A stretch of 64,000 nt of DNA from Rhodospirillales bacterium URHD0017. GTDB lineage: Bacteria > Pseudomonadota > Alphaproteobacteria > Reyranellales > Reyranellaceae. Below the pieces are notes generated by a model. The model was given only the letters and a program-made list of their open reading frames with translations, searched no databases and was not told the DNA's origin. The translations under genes and the position numbers were made by a program. Location of the stretch: positions 1 through 64,000 of the forward strand of contig FODP01000001.1 in NCBI GenBank assembly GCA_900110395.1. Direction: 5' to 3'. Of this stretch, positions 34,981-43,097 are shown piece by piece; the first letter of the stretch is position 1, and each line of letters begins with the position of its first letter.

Positions 34981-35427
34981 ATGTTGATCATCGTGGCGGT
35001 CGCCGCTGCGCTGGCCTGTGCCAGCGTCGGCGGCGGCCTTTATGAATTCTCCGTCGTCGACCCGTTCTGGCCGAAGCGCCCCGACCTGGTGCAGCCCGCG
35101 CGTGGCGGCATCTCGCGCAAGCGCTTCTGGATTGCCATCCACGTCGCCTTCGAGGTCACGCTGATCGCGGCCCTGGTCTGGACATGGTCACAGCCCGCCG
35201 TGCGCACCGCCCTCCTGGTGGCGCTGGCGAGCCACGCCGTCATGCGCCTGTGGTCGGCCTTCGACTTCATTCCCAAGGCGCTGGCCTTCGAAAAGGCGCC
35301 ACCCGGCACGATCAGCGAGGCCGCGGCGCGGGCCTGGACAGTGCGCAGCCGCCTGCGCCTGCCGCTGGATCTGGTGACCTGCGGGGCCCTGCTGTGGGCG
35401 CTGGTCGTTGCGGCACGGGCGGGCTGA
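34981..35427 (+). CDS. four-helix membrane protein of unknown function
   Basis: 148 residues. Hydrophobic segments at about residues 2-22, 52-72, 75-93 and 125-145 would give four membrane helices; conserved-looking loop VVDPFWPKRPDLVQP follows helix 1, and LWSAFDFIPKALAFE links helices 3 and 4. I do not recognise a named family. A GGGAGG site 6 bases upstream and a near-perfect palindrome 27 bases upstream mark it as a regulated gene. It follows the AHSA1 gene by 68 bases but has its own promoter region. Confidence 0.72.
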   Translation: MLIIVAVAAALACASVGGGLYEFSVVDPFWPKRPDLVQPARGGISRKRFWIAIHVAFEVTLIAALVWTWSQPAVRTALLVALASHAVMRLWSAFDFIPKALAFEKAPPGTISEAAARAWTVRSRLRLPLDLVTCGALLWALVVAARAG

Positions 35428-35530
35428 GGGAGGATTTCTCATCGACGAATAGATAAAGTTCATCGTCGCCGGGCGATCCGCACGAGCGAGAACGGGTTAT
35501 GCTGTGCGCCAATCAGATTGGAGGGACGTC

Positions 35531-36787
35531 ATGAGCCTTCTCGAAGACGCCAAGATCCACGTTGCGCCTTTTGTGCCGACGCTTCAGCGCACCGAAGGGC
35601 AGCCGCCGCCGGTCGCGGCAAACGGCGGCCTGTCCTACATGTCGTTCGACCGCGACGGCGATGCCGGAACCACCAAGGCGCTCGACGATGCGCTTGCCGA
35701 GATCGCCAGCGGCGAGGGCCAACGCGTCGTCGACATGATCGACAAGGCGCCCCCCGGCCCGATCAAGACCAAGTGGGGGCTCGCCTTCCACGACTACGAC
35801 GAGTGCATGCGCTACATCCGCGAGTCGAACAGCCTCAAGGCGCCGCCGGGCGGCGTGGTGCTGCCGCTCGCCTATACCGTCCACGAACGGCCGAGCTACT
35901 CCATCGTGCCGTCAAACGCCATCTGGCATGATCCGGCGCACGCCGACACGGCAGCGCGCCTGCGCAAGAACGAAGAGGACAATCGCCGGCGCAATCTCTA
36001 TTTCCCGCACGTGCTGCGCGACGCGCGGCGCATCGGCGAGTACCACCCCGGCCTCTCGCCCAACAGCCCGGAATGCATGGACAGGCTCGGCGTCTCGCTG
36101 GCCCATCTCGATTCGAAGTGCTCGAATTTCTACGATGCGGCGGAGGTGGAGCGCGTCTTCTACCCCGAGATCGAGAAGCTCCTGCTCGACTTCTTCCCCG
36201 GCGCCACCGATGCCCTGGTCTACAACCACGACGTCTTCGACAAGGACTACACGGGCGACCGCACCGAGGACCAGGACAACAAGAACCCGGGCGTGAATGC
36301 CCGCTACGTCAACCTCGTGCACAACGACCTGAACGACAATTCGGGCCGCGTGCGCTGCCGAGAGCTCTTGACCAAGAACCTGCGCAACTTCGGTCGCCCG
36401 CAGCACTACACGGAGGAAGAGGCCGACCGGAAGATGTCGCGGCGGTTCATGTCGATAAATCTCGCCAAGCCAATGGAGACGGTCGAGCAGTTCCCCTTCG
36501 TGCTCTGCGCCTGGCCGTCCTTCGCCGACCAGCCCTACATCAACAATTACCGCATCTACGACGACCGGGTCGGCGAGACGACCCGATTCACCTACCGCCC
36601 GAATCACGAGTGGTACTGGTTCCCCCGGCAGACCTCGACCGAGGTCTCCATGCTGAAGTGCTACGACTCCGTCACCGACGGCTCGGTCTCGCGCTGGTCC
36701 TTCCACACCGCCTGCATCGACCCGACCGCCCCCGCCAATGCCCGCTGCCGCAAGAACGTCGTGGTCCGGGCTTACGTCTTCTTCTAG
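35531..36787 (+). CDS. CmcJ/NvfI/AsaB-family oxygenase-like protein
   Basis: 418-residue protein of the CmcJ/NvfI group, which includes cephamycin methoxylation CmcJ and fungal AsaB and NvfI, some of them Fe(II)/2-oxoglutarate enzymes. The segment NLVHNDLNDNSGRVR gives a candidate His-x-Asp iron motif (His264, Asp266), FHTACIDP a distal His392, and RCRKNVVVRAYVFF a C-terminal basic end. The internal FVLCAWPSF and WYWFPRQTSTEVSMLKCYDS stretches are family hallmarks. A good GAGGGACGTC precedes the ATG. No biosynthetic cluster surrounds it; it stands alone, ending in a hairpin. Confidence 0.72.
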   Translation: MSLLEDAKIHVAPFVPTLQRTEGQPPPVAANGGLSYMSFDRDGDAGTTKALDDALAEIASGEGQRVVDMIDKAPPGPIKTKWGLAFHDYDECMRYIRESNSLKAPPGGVVLPLAYTVHERPSYSIVPSNAIWHDPAHADTAARLRKNEEDNRRRNLYFPHVLRDARRIGEYHPGLSPNSPECMDRLGVSLAHLDSKCSNFYDAAEVERVFYPEIEKLLLDFFPGATDALVYNHDVFDKDYTGDRTEDQDNKNPGVNARYVNLVHNDLNDNSGRVRCRELLTKNLRNFGRPQHYTEEEADRKMSRRFMSINLAKPMETVEQFPFVLCAWPSFADQPYINNYRIYDDRVGETTRFTYRPNHEWYWFPRQTSTEVSMLKCYDSVTDGSVSRWSFHTACIDPTAPANARCRKNVVVRAYVFF

Positions 36788-36793
36788 GAGGGC

Positions 36794-36820
36794 GGGACCG
36801 GGGCATTGCGCCCCGGTCCC
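36794..36820 (+). terminator. hairpin after the CmcJ-like gene
   Basis: GGGACCGGGGC pairs with GCCCCGGTCCC across a 5-base loop (11-bp stem), starting seven bases after the stop codon. No T-run follows (ACCAACCCC), so it would act with Rho or as an RNA 3' end stabiliser. Confidence 0.5.
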
Positions 36821-36864
36821 ACCAACCCCTTCTGATCATTGATGAATTTTAGGCCGGTCCTGGG

Positions 36865-36893
36865 TTGACGCGGCGCTTCCAGGTCCCTATTTT
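36865..36893 (+). promoter_or_regulatory. sigma-70 promoter of rpmJ
   Basis: TTGACG (36865-36870), a 17-base spacer and TATTTT (36888-36893) closely match the consensus. Transcription would start near 36900, 48 bases before the rpmJ ATG. Confidence 0.72.
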
Positions 36894-36912
36894 CCGCGCT
36901 CTTTCGGAATTA

Positions 36913-36934
36913 CCCCGGCGCCGCCGGGGCTTTT
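36913..36934 (+). terminator. terminator-like hairpin in the rpmJ 5' leader
   Basis: CCCCGGC pairs with GCCGGGG across a 3-base loop and is followed by CTTTTG. It lies between the predicted start of transcription and the rpmJ start, so it could attenuate rpmJ or, read-through from the CmcJ-like gene, act as a second terminator. Confidence 0.4.
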
Positions 36935-36947
36935 GTTGAGAAGAACC

Positions 36948-37073
36948 ATGAAGATCCGCCATTCCCTCAAGTCCGTGAAGCTGCGCCACAAGGACAGCCG
37001 CATCGTGCGCCGCAAGGGCCGCGTCTACGTCATCAACAAGACCAACCCGCGCTTCAAGGCCCGCCAGGGGTAG
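36948..37073 (+). CDS. rpmJ: 50S ribosomal protein L36, cysteine-free type
   Basis: 41-residue ribosomal protein, too short to be found by length filters. It begins [18 protein letters not shown] and ends [13 protein letters not shown], matching L36 of the second type (YkgO-like, 41 residues) rather than the 37-38-residue form. It has no cysteine at all, whereas zinc-binding L36 carries a CCHC-type knuckle, so this one does not bind zinc. Its own promoter, leader hairpin and strong downstream terminator make it a single-gene transcription unit. In alphaproteobacteria this is the usual L36, so it is not by itself a zinc-starvation paralogue. Confidence 0.95.
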   Translation: MKIRHSLKSVKLRHKDSRIVRRKGRVYVINKTNPRFKARQG

Positions 37074-37109
37074 CCATCTGGCTAAGCCGGACTTAAGGTC
37101 TCGGAATTC

Positions 37110-37145
37110 AAAAAGCGGCGGGAGCCTCGGCTTCCGCCGCTTTTT
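37110..37145. terminator. strong intrinsic terminator after rpmJ
   Basis: AAAAAGCGGCGG pairs with CCGCCGCTTTTT; the inner AGCC/GGCT adds four more pairs. With A-tract before and T-tract after it, this works on both strands, ending rpmJ transcription before glcD. Confidence 0.88.
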
Positions 37146-37167
37146 CATTTGGCGTAAGGATCGGGGC

Positions 37168-38655
37168 ATGCAGATGCCGCCGCTCGATCCCGCCATTCTC
37201 GCCCGCCGGTCCGAGATCGTGGCGGCCTTGCGCGCCGTCGTGCCGGGCGAGGGGGTCATCGACGACCTCGACGGCATGCGGCCCTACGAGTGCGATGGGC
37301 TCTCGGCCTATCGCCAGATGCCGCTGGTCGTGGTCCTGCCCGAGACGGTGGCCCAGATTTCGGCCATCCTGCGCTACTGCCAGGACAACAAGGTCAAGGT
37401 CGTGCCGCGCGGCGCCGGCACCTCGCTGTCCGGCGGCTCCATGCCGGTGGGCGACGCGATCCTGCTGGGCCTCGGCAAGTTCAACCGCGTGCTGGAGATC
37501 GACTACGCCAACCGCTGCGCCCGCGTGCAGCCCGGCGTCACCAACCTCGGCATCTCCAAGGCGGTCGAGCACGAGGGCTTCTACTACGCCCCCGACCCGA
37601 GCTCGCAGATCGCCTGCTCGATCGGCGGCAACGTGGCGGAGAACTCGGGTGGCGTCCACTGCCTGAAATACGGCCTCACCACCAACAACCTTTTAGGCAT
37701 CGAGATGGTGCTGATGACCGGCGAGGTCGTGCGGCTCGGCGGCAAGCACCTCGACTCCGAAGGCTACGATCTTCTGGGCCTGATGACTGGCTCCGAGGGC
37801 CTTTTGGGCGTCGTCACCGAGGTCACCGTGCGTCTGCTGCGCAAGCCTTCCACGGCGCGCGCCGTGCTCTTGGGCTTCCCAACCGAATCAGGCGCCGCCG
37901 ATTGCGTCGCCGCCGTCATCGCCTCGGGCATCATCCCCGGTGGCATGGAGATGATGGACAAGGACGCCGTGAAATGCGCCGAGGCCTATGTCGGCGCGGG
38001 CTACCCCCTGGATGCCGAGGGCCTGCTGATCGTCGAGCTCGACGGCCCCTCGATCGAGGTCGATTACCTGGTCGAGCGTGTCGCCGAGATCGCCCGCGAG
38101 CGCGGCGCCACCACCGTCCGCGTCAGCCAGGACGAGCAGGAGCGTGTGCTGTTCTGGGCCGGCCGCAAAGCCGCGTTCCCCGCCGTCGGCCAGATCACGC
38201 CCGACTACATGTGTTTGGACGGCTCGGTGCCGCGCGGCCGCCTGGTCGAGGTGCTGGCCGAGATGCGCCAGATGTCCAAGAAGCATGGCTTGCGCGTGGT
38301 CAACGTCTTCCATGCCGGCGACGGCAACCTGCATCCCCTGATCCTGTTCGACGCCAACGATCCCGGCGAGCTCCACCGCGCCGAGGCGTTCGGCGCCGAC
38401 ATCCTGCGGCTCTGTGTGCGGGTGGGCGGCGTGCTGACCGGCGAGCATGGAGTCGGCATCGAGAAGCGCGACCTGATGGGCGAGCAGTTCACCGAGATCG
38501 ACCTCGACCAGCAGATGCGCGTGAAGTGCGCCTTCGATCCCGACCATCTGCTCAATCCCGGCAAGGTCTTCCCCAAGCTCAGGCGCTGCGCCGAGCTCGG
38601 CCGCGTGGTGGTGCATCAGAACAAGATCCCGTTCCCCGACATCCCGCGGTTCTAG
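37168..38655 (+). CDS. glcD: glycolate oxidase subunit GlcD (FAD-linked)
   Basis: 495-residue FAD-binding subunit of glycolate dehydrogenase/oxidase, which oxidises glycolate (or D-lactate) to glyoxylate at the inner membrane. The FAD PCMH-type signature PRGAGTSLSGGS is at about residues 83-94, and ACSIGGNVAENSGGVHCLKYG is the flavin-binding second motif. The C-terminal domain has HAGDGNLHPLILFD and GEHGVGIEK, metal and substrate contacts in the family. First in a glcDEF operon; AAGGATCGGGG precedes its ATG. Confidence 0.95.
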   Translation: MQMPPLDPAILARRSEIVAALRAVVPGEGVIDDLDGMRPYECDGLSAYRQMPLVVVLPETVAQISAILRYCQDNKVKVVPRGAGTSLSGGSMPVGDAILLGLGKFNRVLEIDYANRCARVQPGVTNLGISKAVEHEGFYYAPDPSSQIACSIGGNVAENSGGVHCLKYGLTTNNLLGIEMVLMTGEVVRLGGKHLDSEGYDLLGLMTGSEGLLGVVTEVTVRLLRKPSTARAVLLGFPTESGAADCVAAVIASGIIPGGMEMMDKDAVKCAEAYVGAGYPLDAEGLLIVELDGPSIEVDYLVERVAEIARERGATTVRVSQDEQERVLFWAGRKAAFPAVGQITPDYMCLDGSVPRGRLVEVLAEMRQMSKKHGLRVVNVFHAGDGNLHPLILFDANDPGELHRAEAFGADILRLCVRVGGVLTGEHGVGIEKRDLMGEQFTEIDLDQQMRVKCAFDPDHLLNPGKVFPKLRRCAELGRVVVHQNKIPFPDIPRF

Positions 38656-38672
38656 GCGATGGGGTTTGTGTG

Positions 38673-39842
38673 ATGGGGGGCACGATCAAGCCGCGCGACG
38701 CCAAGGAGCTGCGGCAAGCCGTTGAGTGGGCGCTGAACGAGTCCCGGACCCTCGACGTGCGTGGCCAGGGCAGCAAGCTGGCCCTGGGCAAACCGATGAT
38801 CTGCGACCAGGTCCTCGACCTCTCGGGCCTGTCAGGTATCGTCGACTACGCCCCGGAGGAACTGGTGGTCACCTTGCGGGCCGGTACGCCGATGCGCGAG
38901 GTCGAGGCGCTGCTGGCCCAGCGCAACCAGATGCTGGCCTTCGAGCCGCCCGACCTCGGCCTGCTGCTCGGCCAGGAAGCGGGGCAGGGCACCCTGGTCG
39001 GCGCGGTCATGGGCAACCTCGCTGGCCCACGCCGCATATCGGCTGGTGCCGCGCGCGATCATCTCTTGGGTTTCAGCGGCGTCAACGGCCGCGGCGAGAC
39101 CTTCAAGTCGGGCGGCAAGGTGATGAAGAACGTCACCGGCTACGACCTTTCCAAGCTTCTGGCCGGCTCCTGGGGCACGCTCGCCGTGCTCGACGAGGTG
39201 TCGGTCAAGGTGCTGCCCGCACCCGACCAGACGCGTACGCTGGTGCTGCATGGCCTCTCCGACGAGGCGGCCGTGAAGGCGATGTGCGCGGCCATGGGCA
39301 GCCCGCACGACGTCTCCGGCGCTGCCCATATCAAAGACAGGACAGCCCTGCGTCTCGAAGGCGTCGCGCCGTCGGTCGAGGCGCGCCTGAAAGGCCTGCG
39401 CGATCTACTGACAACGACGGGCGCAACGATGGAGGAACTCGGCACTCTTGAAAGCCGCACCTTCTGGCGCGATGTGCGCGACGTGACTCCACTGTCGGGG
39501 GCCCGAGACGCCGTCGTCTGGAAGATTTCCTGCCCACCGACCGAGGGCCCCGGCATCGTCGCGCGAATCAAGGCGCAGCGACCGTCAGCCGAGATCTTCT
39601 ACGACTGGTCGGGAGGGCTCGTCTGGCTCGCCCTGCCGCGGAGCGACGACGCCGACCACTCGATCGTGCGCGGCGCGCTGGGTCCGACGGGTGGCCATGC
39701 CATTTTGGTCCGCGCTGACGAGAAGGCTCGGTCGAACGTCCCGGTATTCCACCCGCAGCCGACGGCGCTCGCGGCCCTGGCGTCGCGCGTGAAGGAAAGC
39801 TTCGATCCCAAGGGCCTCTTCAATCCGGGTCGTATGGGCTGA
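38673..39842 (+). CDS. glcE: glycolate oxidase subunit GlcE (FAD-binding)
   Basis: 389-residue second FAD-binding subunit, shorter than GlcD and lacking its C-terminal metal motifs. Seen: LDVRGQGSKLALGKP as the FAD loop, AGQGTLVGAVMGNLAGPRRISAGAARDHLLG as the family signature, and GGKVMKNVTGYDLSKLLAGSWG. The ATG at 38673 is preceded by GGGGTTTGTGTG, a weak site. It starts 17 bases after glcD and ends two bases before glcF. Confidence 0.93.
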   Translation: MGGTIKPRDAKELRQAVEWALNESRTLDVRGQGSKLALGKPMICDQVLDLSGLSGIVDYAPEELVVTLRAGTPMREVEALLAQRNQMLAFEPPDLGLLLGQEAGQGTLVGAVMGNLAGPRRISAGAARDHLLGFSGVNGRGETFKSGGKVMKNVTGYDLSKLLAGSWGTLAVLDEVSVKVLPAPDQTRTLVLHGLSDEAAVKAMCAAMGSPHDVSGAAHIKDRTALRLEGVAPSVEARLKGLRDLLTTTGATMEELGTLESRTFWRDVRDVTPLSGARDAVVWKISCPPTEGPGIVARIKAQRPSAEIFYDWSGGLVWLALPRSDDADHSIVRGALGPTGGHAILVRADEKARSNVPVFHPQPTALAALASRVKESFDPKGLFNPGRMG

Positions 39843-39844
39843 CG

Positions 39845-41164
39845 ATGCAGACCAACTTCACCCTGGCCCAGCTCAACGACCCAGAGACCGCGCGCTCCGA
39901 GCACATCCTGCGCAAGTGCGTGCATTGCGGCTTCTGCACCGCGACCTGCCCGACCTTCGTGCTGCTGGGCGACGAGCGCGACAGCCCGCGCGGGCGGATC
40001 TACTTCATCAAGGCGATGCTGGAGGGCGACCGTGCGCCCACGGCGTCGGAGGTGAAACACGTCGATCGCTGCCTGTCGTGCCTCAGCTGCATGACGACGT
40101 GCCCGTCGGGGGTGCACTACATGCACCTGGTCGACCATGGCCGGCATCACATCGAGGAGCATTTCAGGCGCCCATTGCCGGATCGGCTGATGCGCGGCCT
40201 GCTGGCCTGGCTGATGCCGCGGCCGGCGCTGTTCCGCTGGACCATGGTGCTGGGCCGGTTCGCCAAGCCGTTGGCCGCGTTGCTGCCCGCGCGCAGCGCC
40301 GATCCTGGTGGCGCGACGTTCCTGCGCCGTTTGCGGGCAATGCTCGAGGCCGTGCCGGATCAGCTGCGGGGACCGTCCCCGGTCGACCGGCCACAGACCT
40401 TCCCGACAGCCGGCCTGCGCCGCAAGCGCGTGGCGCTGATGCCGGGCTGCGGCCAGCAGGTGCTGGCGCCCGAGGTCAACGAGGCGACGGTGCGGCTCCT
40501 GACCCGGCACGACATAGAAGTGGTGAACGTCGCGGGCTCGGGCTGCTGCGGCTCGTCGGTGCTGCATGTCGGCCGCAACGACGAGGCGATGGCGCTCGCC
40601 CGGCGCAACATCGAGGCCTGGATGCGCGAGATCGACGGCGCGGGCCTCGATGCCATCGTCATCAACGCGTCGGGCTGCGGTACGACGGTGAAGGACTATG
40701 GCGAGATGTTCGCCAACGATCCCGTTTGGAAGGAGCGGGCCGGGCAGGTGGCGCTGCTTGCCAAGGACGTGAGCGAAGTGATGCTCGAGGTCGGTCTCGC
40801 GAACGTGACCGCACGGCCGCTCACCGTGGCCTATCATTCGGCCTGTTCCATGCAGCACGGCCAGAAGGTGATCGAGCAGCCCAAGAAACTCCTGGCGGAT
40901 GCCGGGTTCGTCGTGAAGGACGTGCCCGAGGGCCATCTCTGCTGCGGCTGGGCCGGCACCTATCAGGTGCTGCAGCCCGAGCTGTCGCGCCGCCTGCGCG
41001 ACGCCAAGGTCGCCAACATCGAGAGCGTCCGGCCCGACGTCATCGCCGCCGGCAACTTCGGCTGCATCGGCAACATCGCCTCGGGCACCGGCATTCCGAT
41101 CGCCCATACCGTGGAGCTGCTCGACTGGGCGACAGGCGGGCCGAAACCGCCCGCTCTGCAATGA
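39845..41164 (+). CDS. glcF: glycolate oxidase iron-sulfur subunit GlcF
   Basis: 439-residue electron-transfer subunit. Two [4Fe-4S] motifs: CVHCGFCTATCP (about 24-35) and CLSCLSCMTTCP (about 76-87). Two CCG domains follow: SGCCGSSV and HLCCGWAGTY, which probably bind a further cluster and heterodisulfide-reductase-like sites. It passes electrons to the quinone pool. The stop overlaps the next ATG by four bases (ATGA). Confidence 0.95.
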   Translation: MQTNFTLAQLNDPETARSEHILRKCVHCGFCTATCPTFVLLGDERDSPRGRIYFIKAMLEGDRAPTASEVKHVDRCLSCLSCMTTCPSGVHYMHLVDHGRHHIEEHFRRPLPDRLMRGLLAWLMPRPALFRWTMVLGRFAKPLAALLPARSADPGGATFLRRLRAMLEAVPDQLRGPSPVDRPQTFPTAGLRRKRVALMPGCGQQVLAPEVNEATVRLLTRHDIEVVNVAGSGCCGSSVLHVGRNDEAMALARRNIEAWMREIDGAGLDAIVINASGCGTTVKDYGEMFANDPVWKERAGQVALLAKDVSEVMLEVGLANVTARPLTVAYHSACSMQHGQKVIEQPKKLLADAGFVVKDVPEGHLCCGWAGTYQVLQPELSRRLRDAKVANIESVRPDVIAAGNFGCIGNIASGTGIPIAHTVELLDWATGGPKPPALQ

Positions 41165-41757
41165 CCATTCTTCGCGCTTGCCTTGCCGCACTGCTCGGCC
41201 TGATGCTGGGGGCGAACGTGCTGGCGCAGAACGGCGGGAGCAACCCCATGCTCGACACCTTGTTTGCCAAGCTACAGACCGCGACCGACCCGATGGCGAT
41301 CCAGTCGCTGGAGGGGGCAATCTGGGAGCAGTGGGTCATGGTGCCGGACGGCCCGCAGCGCGAGCTGATGCTGCGCGGCATCGCCGAGATGCAGCAGCAC
41401 CAGCTGAAGCAGTCAGTCGAGACGTTCGGCAAGCTGATCGAGATCGCGCCCGATCTCTCCGAGGCCTGGAACAAGCGGGCGACGGCCTATTGGCTGCTCG
41501 GCAACTTCCCGGCCTCGCTCAACGACATCTGCGAGACGGTGAAGCGCGAGCCGCGCCATTTCGGCGCCTATTCCGGTCTCGGCATGATCCGCGCGGAAAT
41601 GGGCGAGTACCCGCGCGCCGTCGCCGCCTTCGAGCTCGCCAAGAAGCACAATCCGCACATCGTGGGAATCGACGACGAGATCGAGCGCCTGAAGGCGATG
41701 GGCGGCGATTCGCCGGCCGATCCGCTGGGCTGTTCACAACGCACCGCAGGTCGTTAG
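41161..41757 (+). CDS. exported TPR-repeat protein linked to glcDEF
   Basis: 198 residues. A signal peptide is present (hydrophobic to about 22, ending VLAQ). Tetratricopeptide-type helix pairs are readable in the middle and C-terminal part, for example LSEAWNKRATAYWLLGNFPASLNDICETVKREP and FGAYSGLGMIRAEMGEYPRAVAAFELAKKHNP. Its start overlaps the glcF stop (ATGA), so it is expressed with the oxidase. A periplasmic scaffold role is inference; such TPR proteins often follow unrelated metabolic genes. Confidence 0.85.
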   Translation: MTILRACLAALLGLMLGANVLAQNGGSNPMLDTLFAKLQTATDPMAIQSLEGAIWEQWVMVPDGPQRELMLRGIAEMQQHQLKQSVETFGKLIEIAPDLSEAWNKRATAYWLLGNFPASLNDICETVKREPRHFGAYSGLGMIRAEMGEYPRAVAAFELAKKHNPHIVGIDDEIERLKAMGGDSPADPLGCSQRTAGR

Positions 41758-41826
41758 GTCTGGTCCTTGCCGCGCGGCAAGCGCGCGGGCAGACTTTCAC
41801 CAACTTTCAACTCCAAGGATGGGTCA

Positions 41827-43062
41827 ATGGCCACGTTGTATGTCGGCGGTCGCGTTTTCGACGGTGAGAAGGTTCTGGACGGCCAGGCGGTGCTGGAAGA
41901 GGACGGCAAGGTCAAGCGCATCGCTCCCGCGGCCGAGTTCACGGGCTTCTCGGGCGACAAGGTCGACACGGCGGGCGGCACGCTGATCCCCGGCATCATC
42001 GACTGCCATGTCCATTCGCTGAGCGGCGCCGAAGGCAATCCCGGCGCGATCCAGGACCGCATGACAGCGGCCCAGATCGCGGTGCGCGGCATGGAGCTGA
42101 TGCGCAACACGCTGGAAGGCGGCATCACCGCCGTGCGCGACTGCGGCGGCAAGGACTACATCGAGTTCGCCATTCGCGACGCCTACAACTCCGGCCGCTT
42201 CCTCGGACCGACCATGCGCTGCGCCGGCCGGATGATCTGCATGACCGGCGGCCACGGCAACCGCACCGGCCGTGTTGCCGACGGCATCGACGAGGTGGTC
42301 AAGGCCGTGCGCGAGCAGGTCCATGCCGGTTCCGACCTGATCAAGATCATGGCGACCGGCGGCGTGATGACCCCCGGCGTCAATCCCGAGGACGCGCACT
42401 ACTCGGCCGAGGAGATGAAGGCCGGCATCAGCGAGGCCCATCGCTTCCACAAATGCTGCGCCAGCCACGCCCAGGGCGCGCTCGGCATCCTGAACGCCGT
42501 GCGCGGCGGCATCGATTCGATCGAGCACGGCATCTTCATGACCGAGGAATGCATCACCGAGATGAAGGAGCACGGCGTGTGGCTGGTGCCGACACTGGCC
42601 GCGGTGAAGAACATCCTCAAGGGCTACGACGGCGGCGACCGTTCGATTCCCGACTACGTGATCGAGAAGGCGCGTCGCGTGTTCGACCGCCACATCGCCT
42701 CGATCAAGATGTACTACAAGGCTGGCGGCCGCATCGCCATGGGCACCGACGCCGGCACGCCGCACAACCGACATGGCGAGAACGCGCGCGAGCTGGAGTA
42801 CATGTGCGACATCGGCATCTCGACCCGCGACTCGCTGTTCTTCTCGACAGCAAGTGCCGCCGACCTGATGCGCCTGGCCGACCAGGGCCGCATCAAGGAG
42901 GGCAACAGCGCCGACTTCGTGCTGTGCGACGGCGATGCCCTGGCCGACATCAAGCGCGCCGCGCGCAAGGAGAACCACCGTATGGTGGTGAAGCGCGGTG
43001 TGGTCGCCCGCGACAACCGCGCCGCCTTCGTCCGCCAGGCCGCGCGAGTTGCTGCTGAGTAG
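41827..43062 (+). CDS. binuclear-metal amidohydrolase (imidazolonepropionase/prolidase-like)
   Basis: 411-residue TIM-barrel hydrolase with the complete ligand set: His61 and His63 in DCHVHS, a bridging Lys173 in LIKIMATGG (probably carboxylated), His214 in ASHAQG, His234 in SIEHG and Asp308 in MGTDAGTP. This pattern matches Xaa-Pro/Xaa-Arg dipeptidase-type and organophosphatase-like members of the superfamily. The N-terminal beta sandwich (ATLYVGGRVFDG) and C-terminal ADFVLCDGDALADIK strand complete it. Substrate not deducible. It follows the TPR gene by 69 bases and stands before a DUF2339 gene. Confidence 0.88.
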   Translation: MATLYVGGRVFDGEKVLDGQAVLEEDGKVKRIAPAAEFTGFSGDKVDTAGGTLIPGIIDCHVHSLSGAEGNPGAIQDRMTAAQIAVRGMELMRNTLEGGITAVRDCGGKDYIEFAIRDAYNSGRFLGPTMRCAGRMICMTGGHGNRTGRVADGIDEVVKAVREQVHAGSDLIKIMATGGVMTPGVNPEDAHYSAEEMKAGISEAHRFHKCCASHAQGALGILNAVRGGIDSIEHGIFMTEECITEMKEHGVWLVPTLAAVKNILKGYDGGDRSIPDYVIEKARRVFDRHIASIKMYYKAGGRIAMGTDAGTPHNRHGENARELEYMCDIGISTRDSLFFSTASAADLMRLADQGRIKEGNSADFVLCDGDALADIKRAARKENHRMVVKRGVVARDNRAAFVRQAARVAAE

Positions 43063-43097
43063 CTGATCACCAAGTCCGGCGGCCCTGAAAGCGGCTC

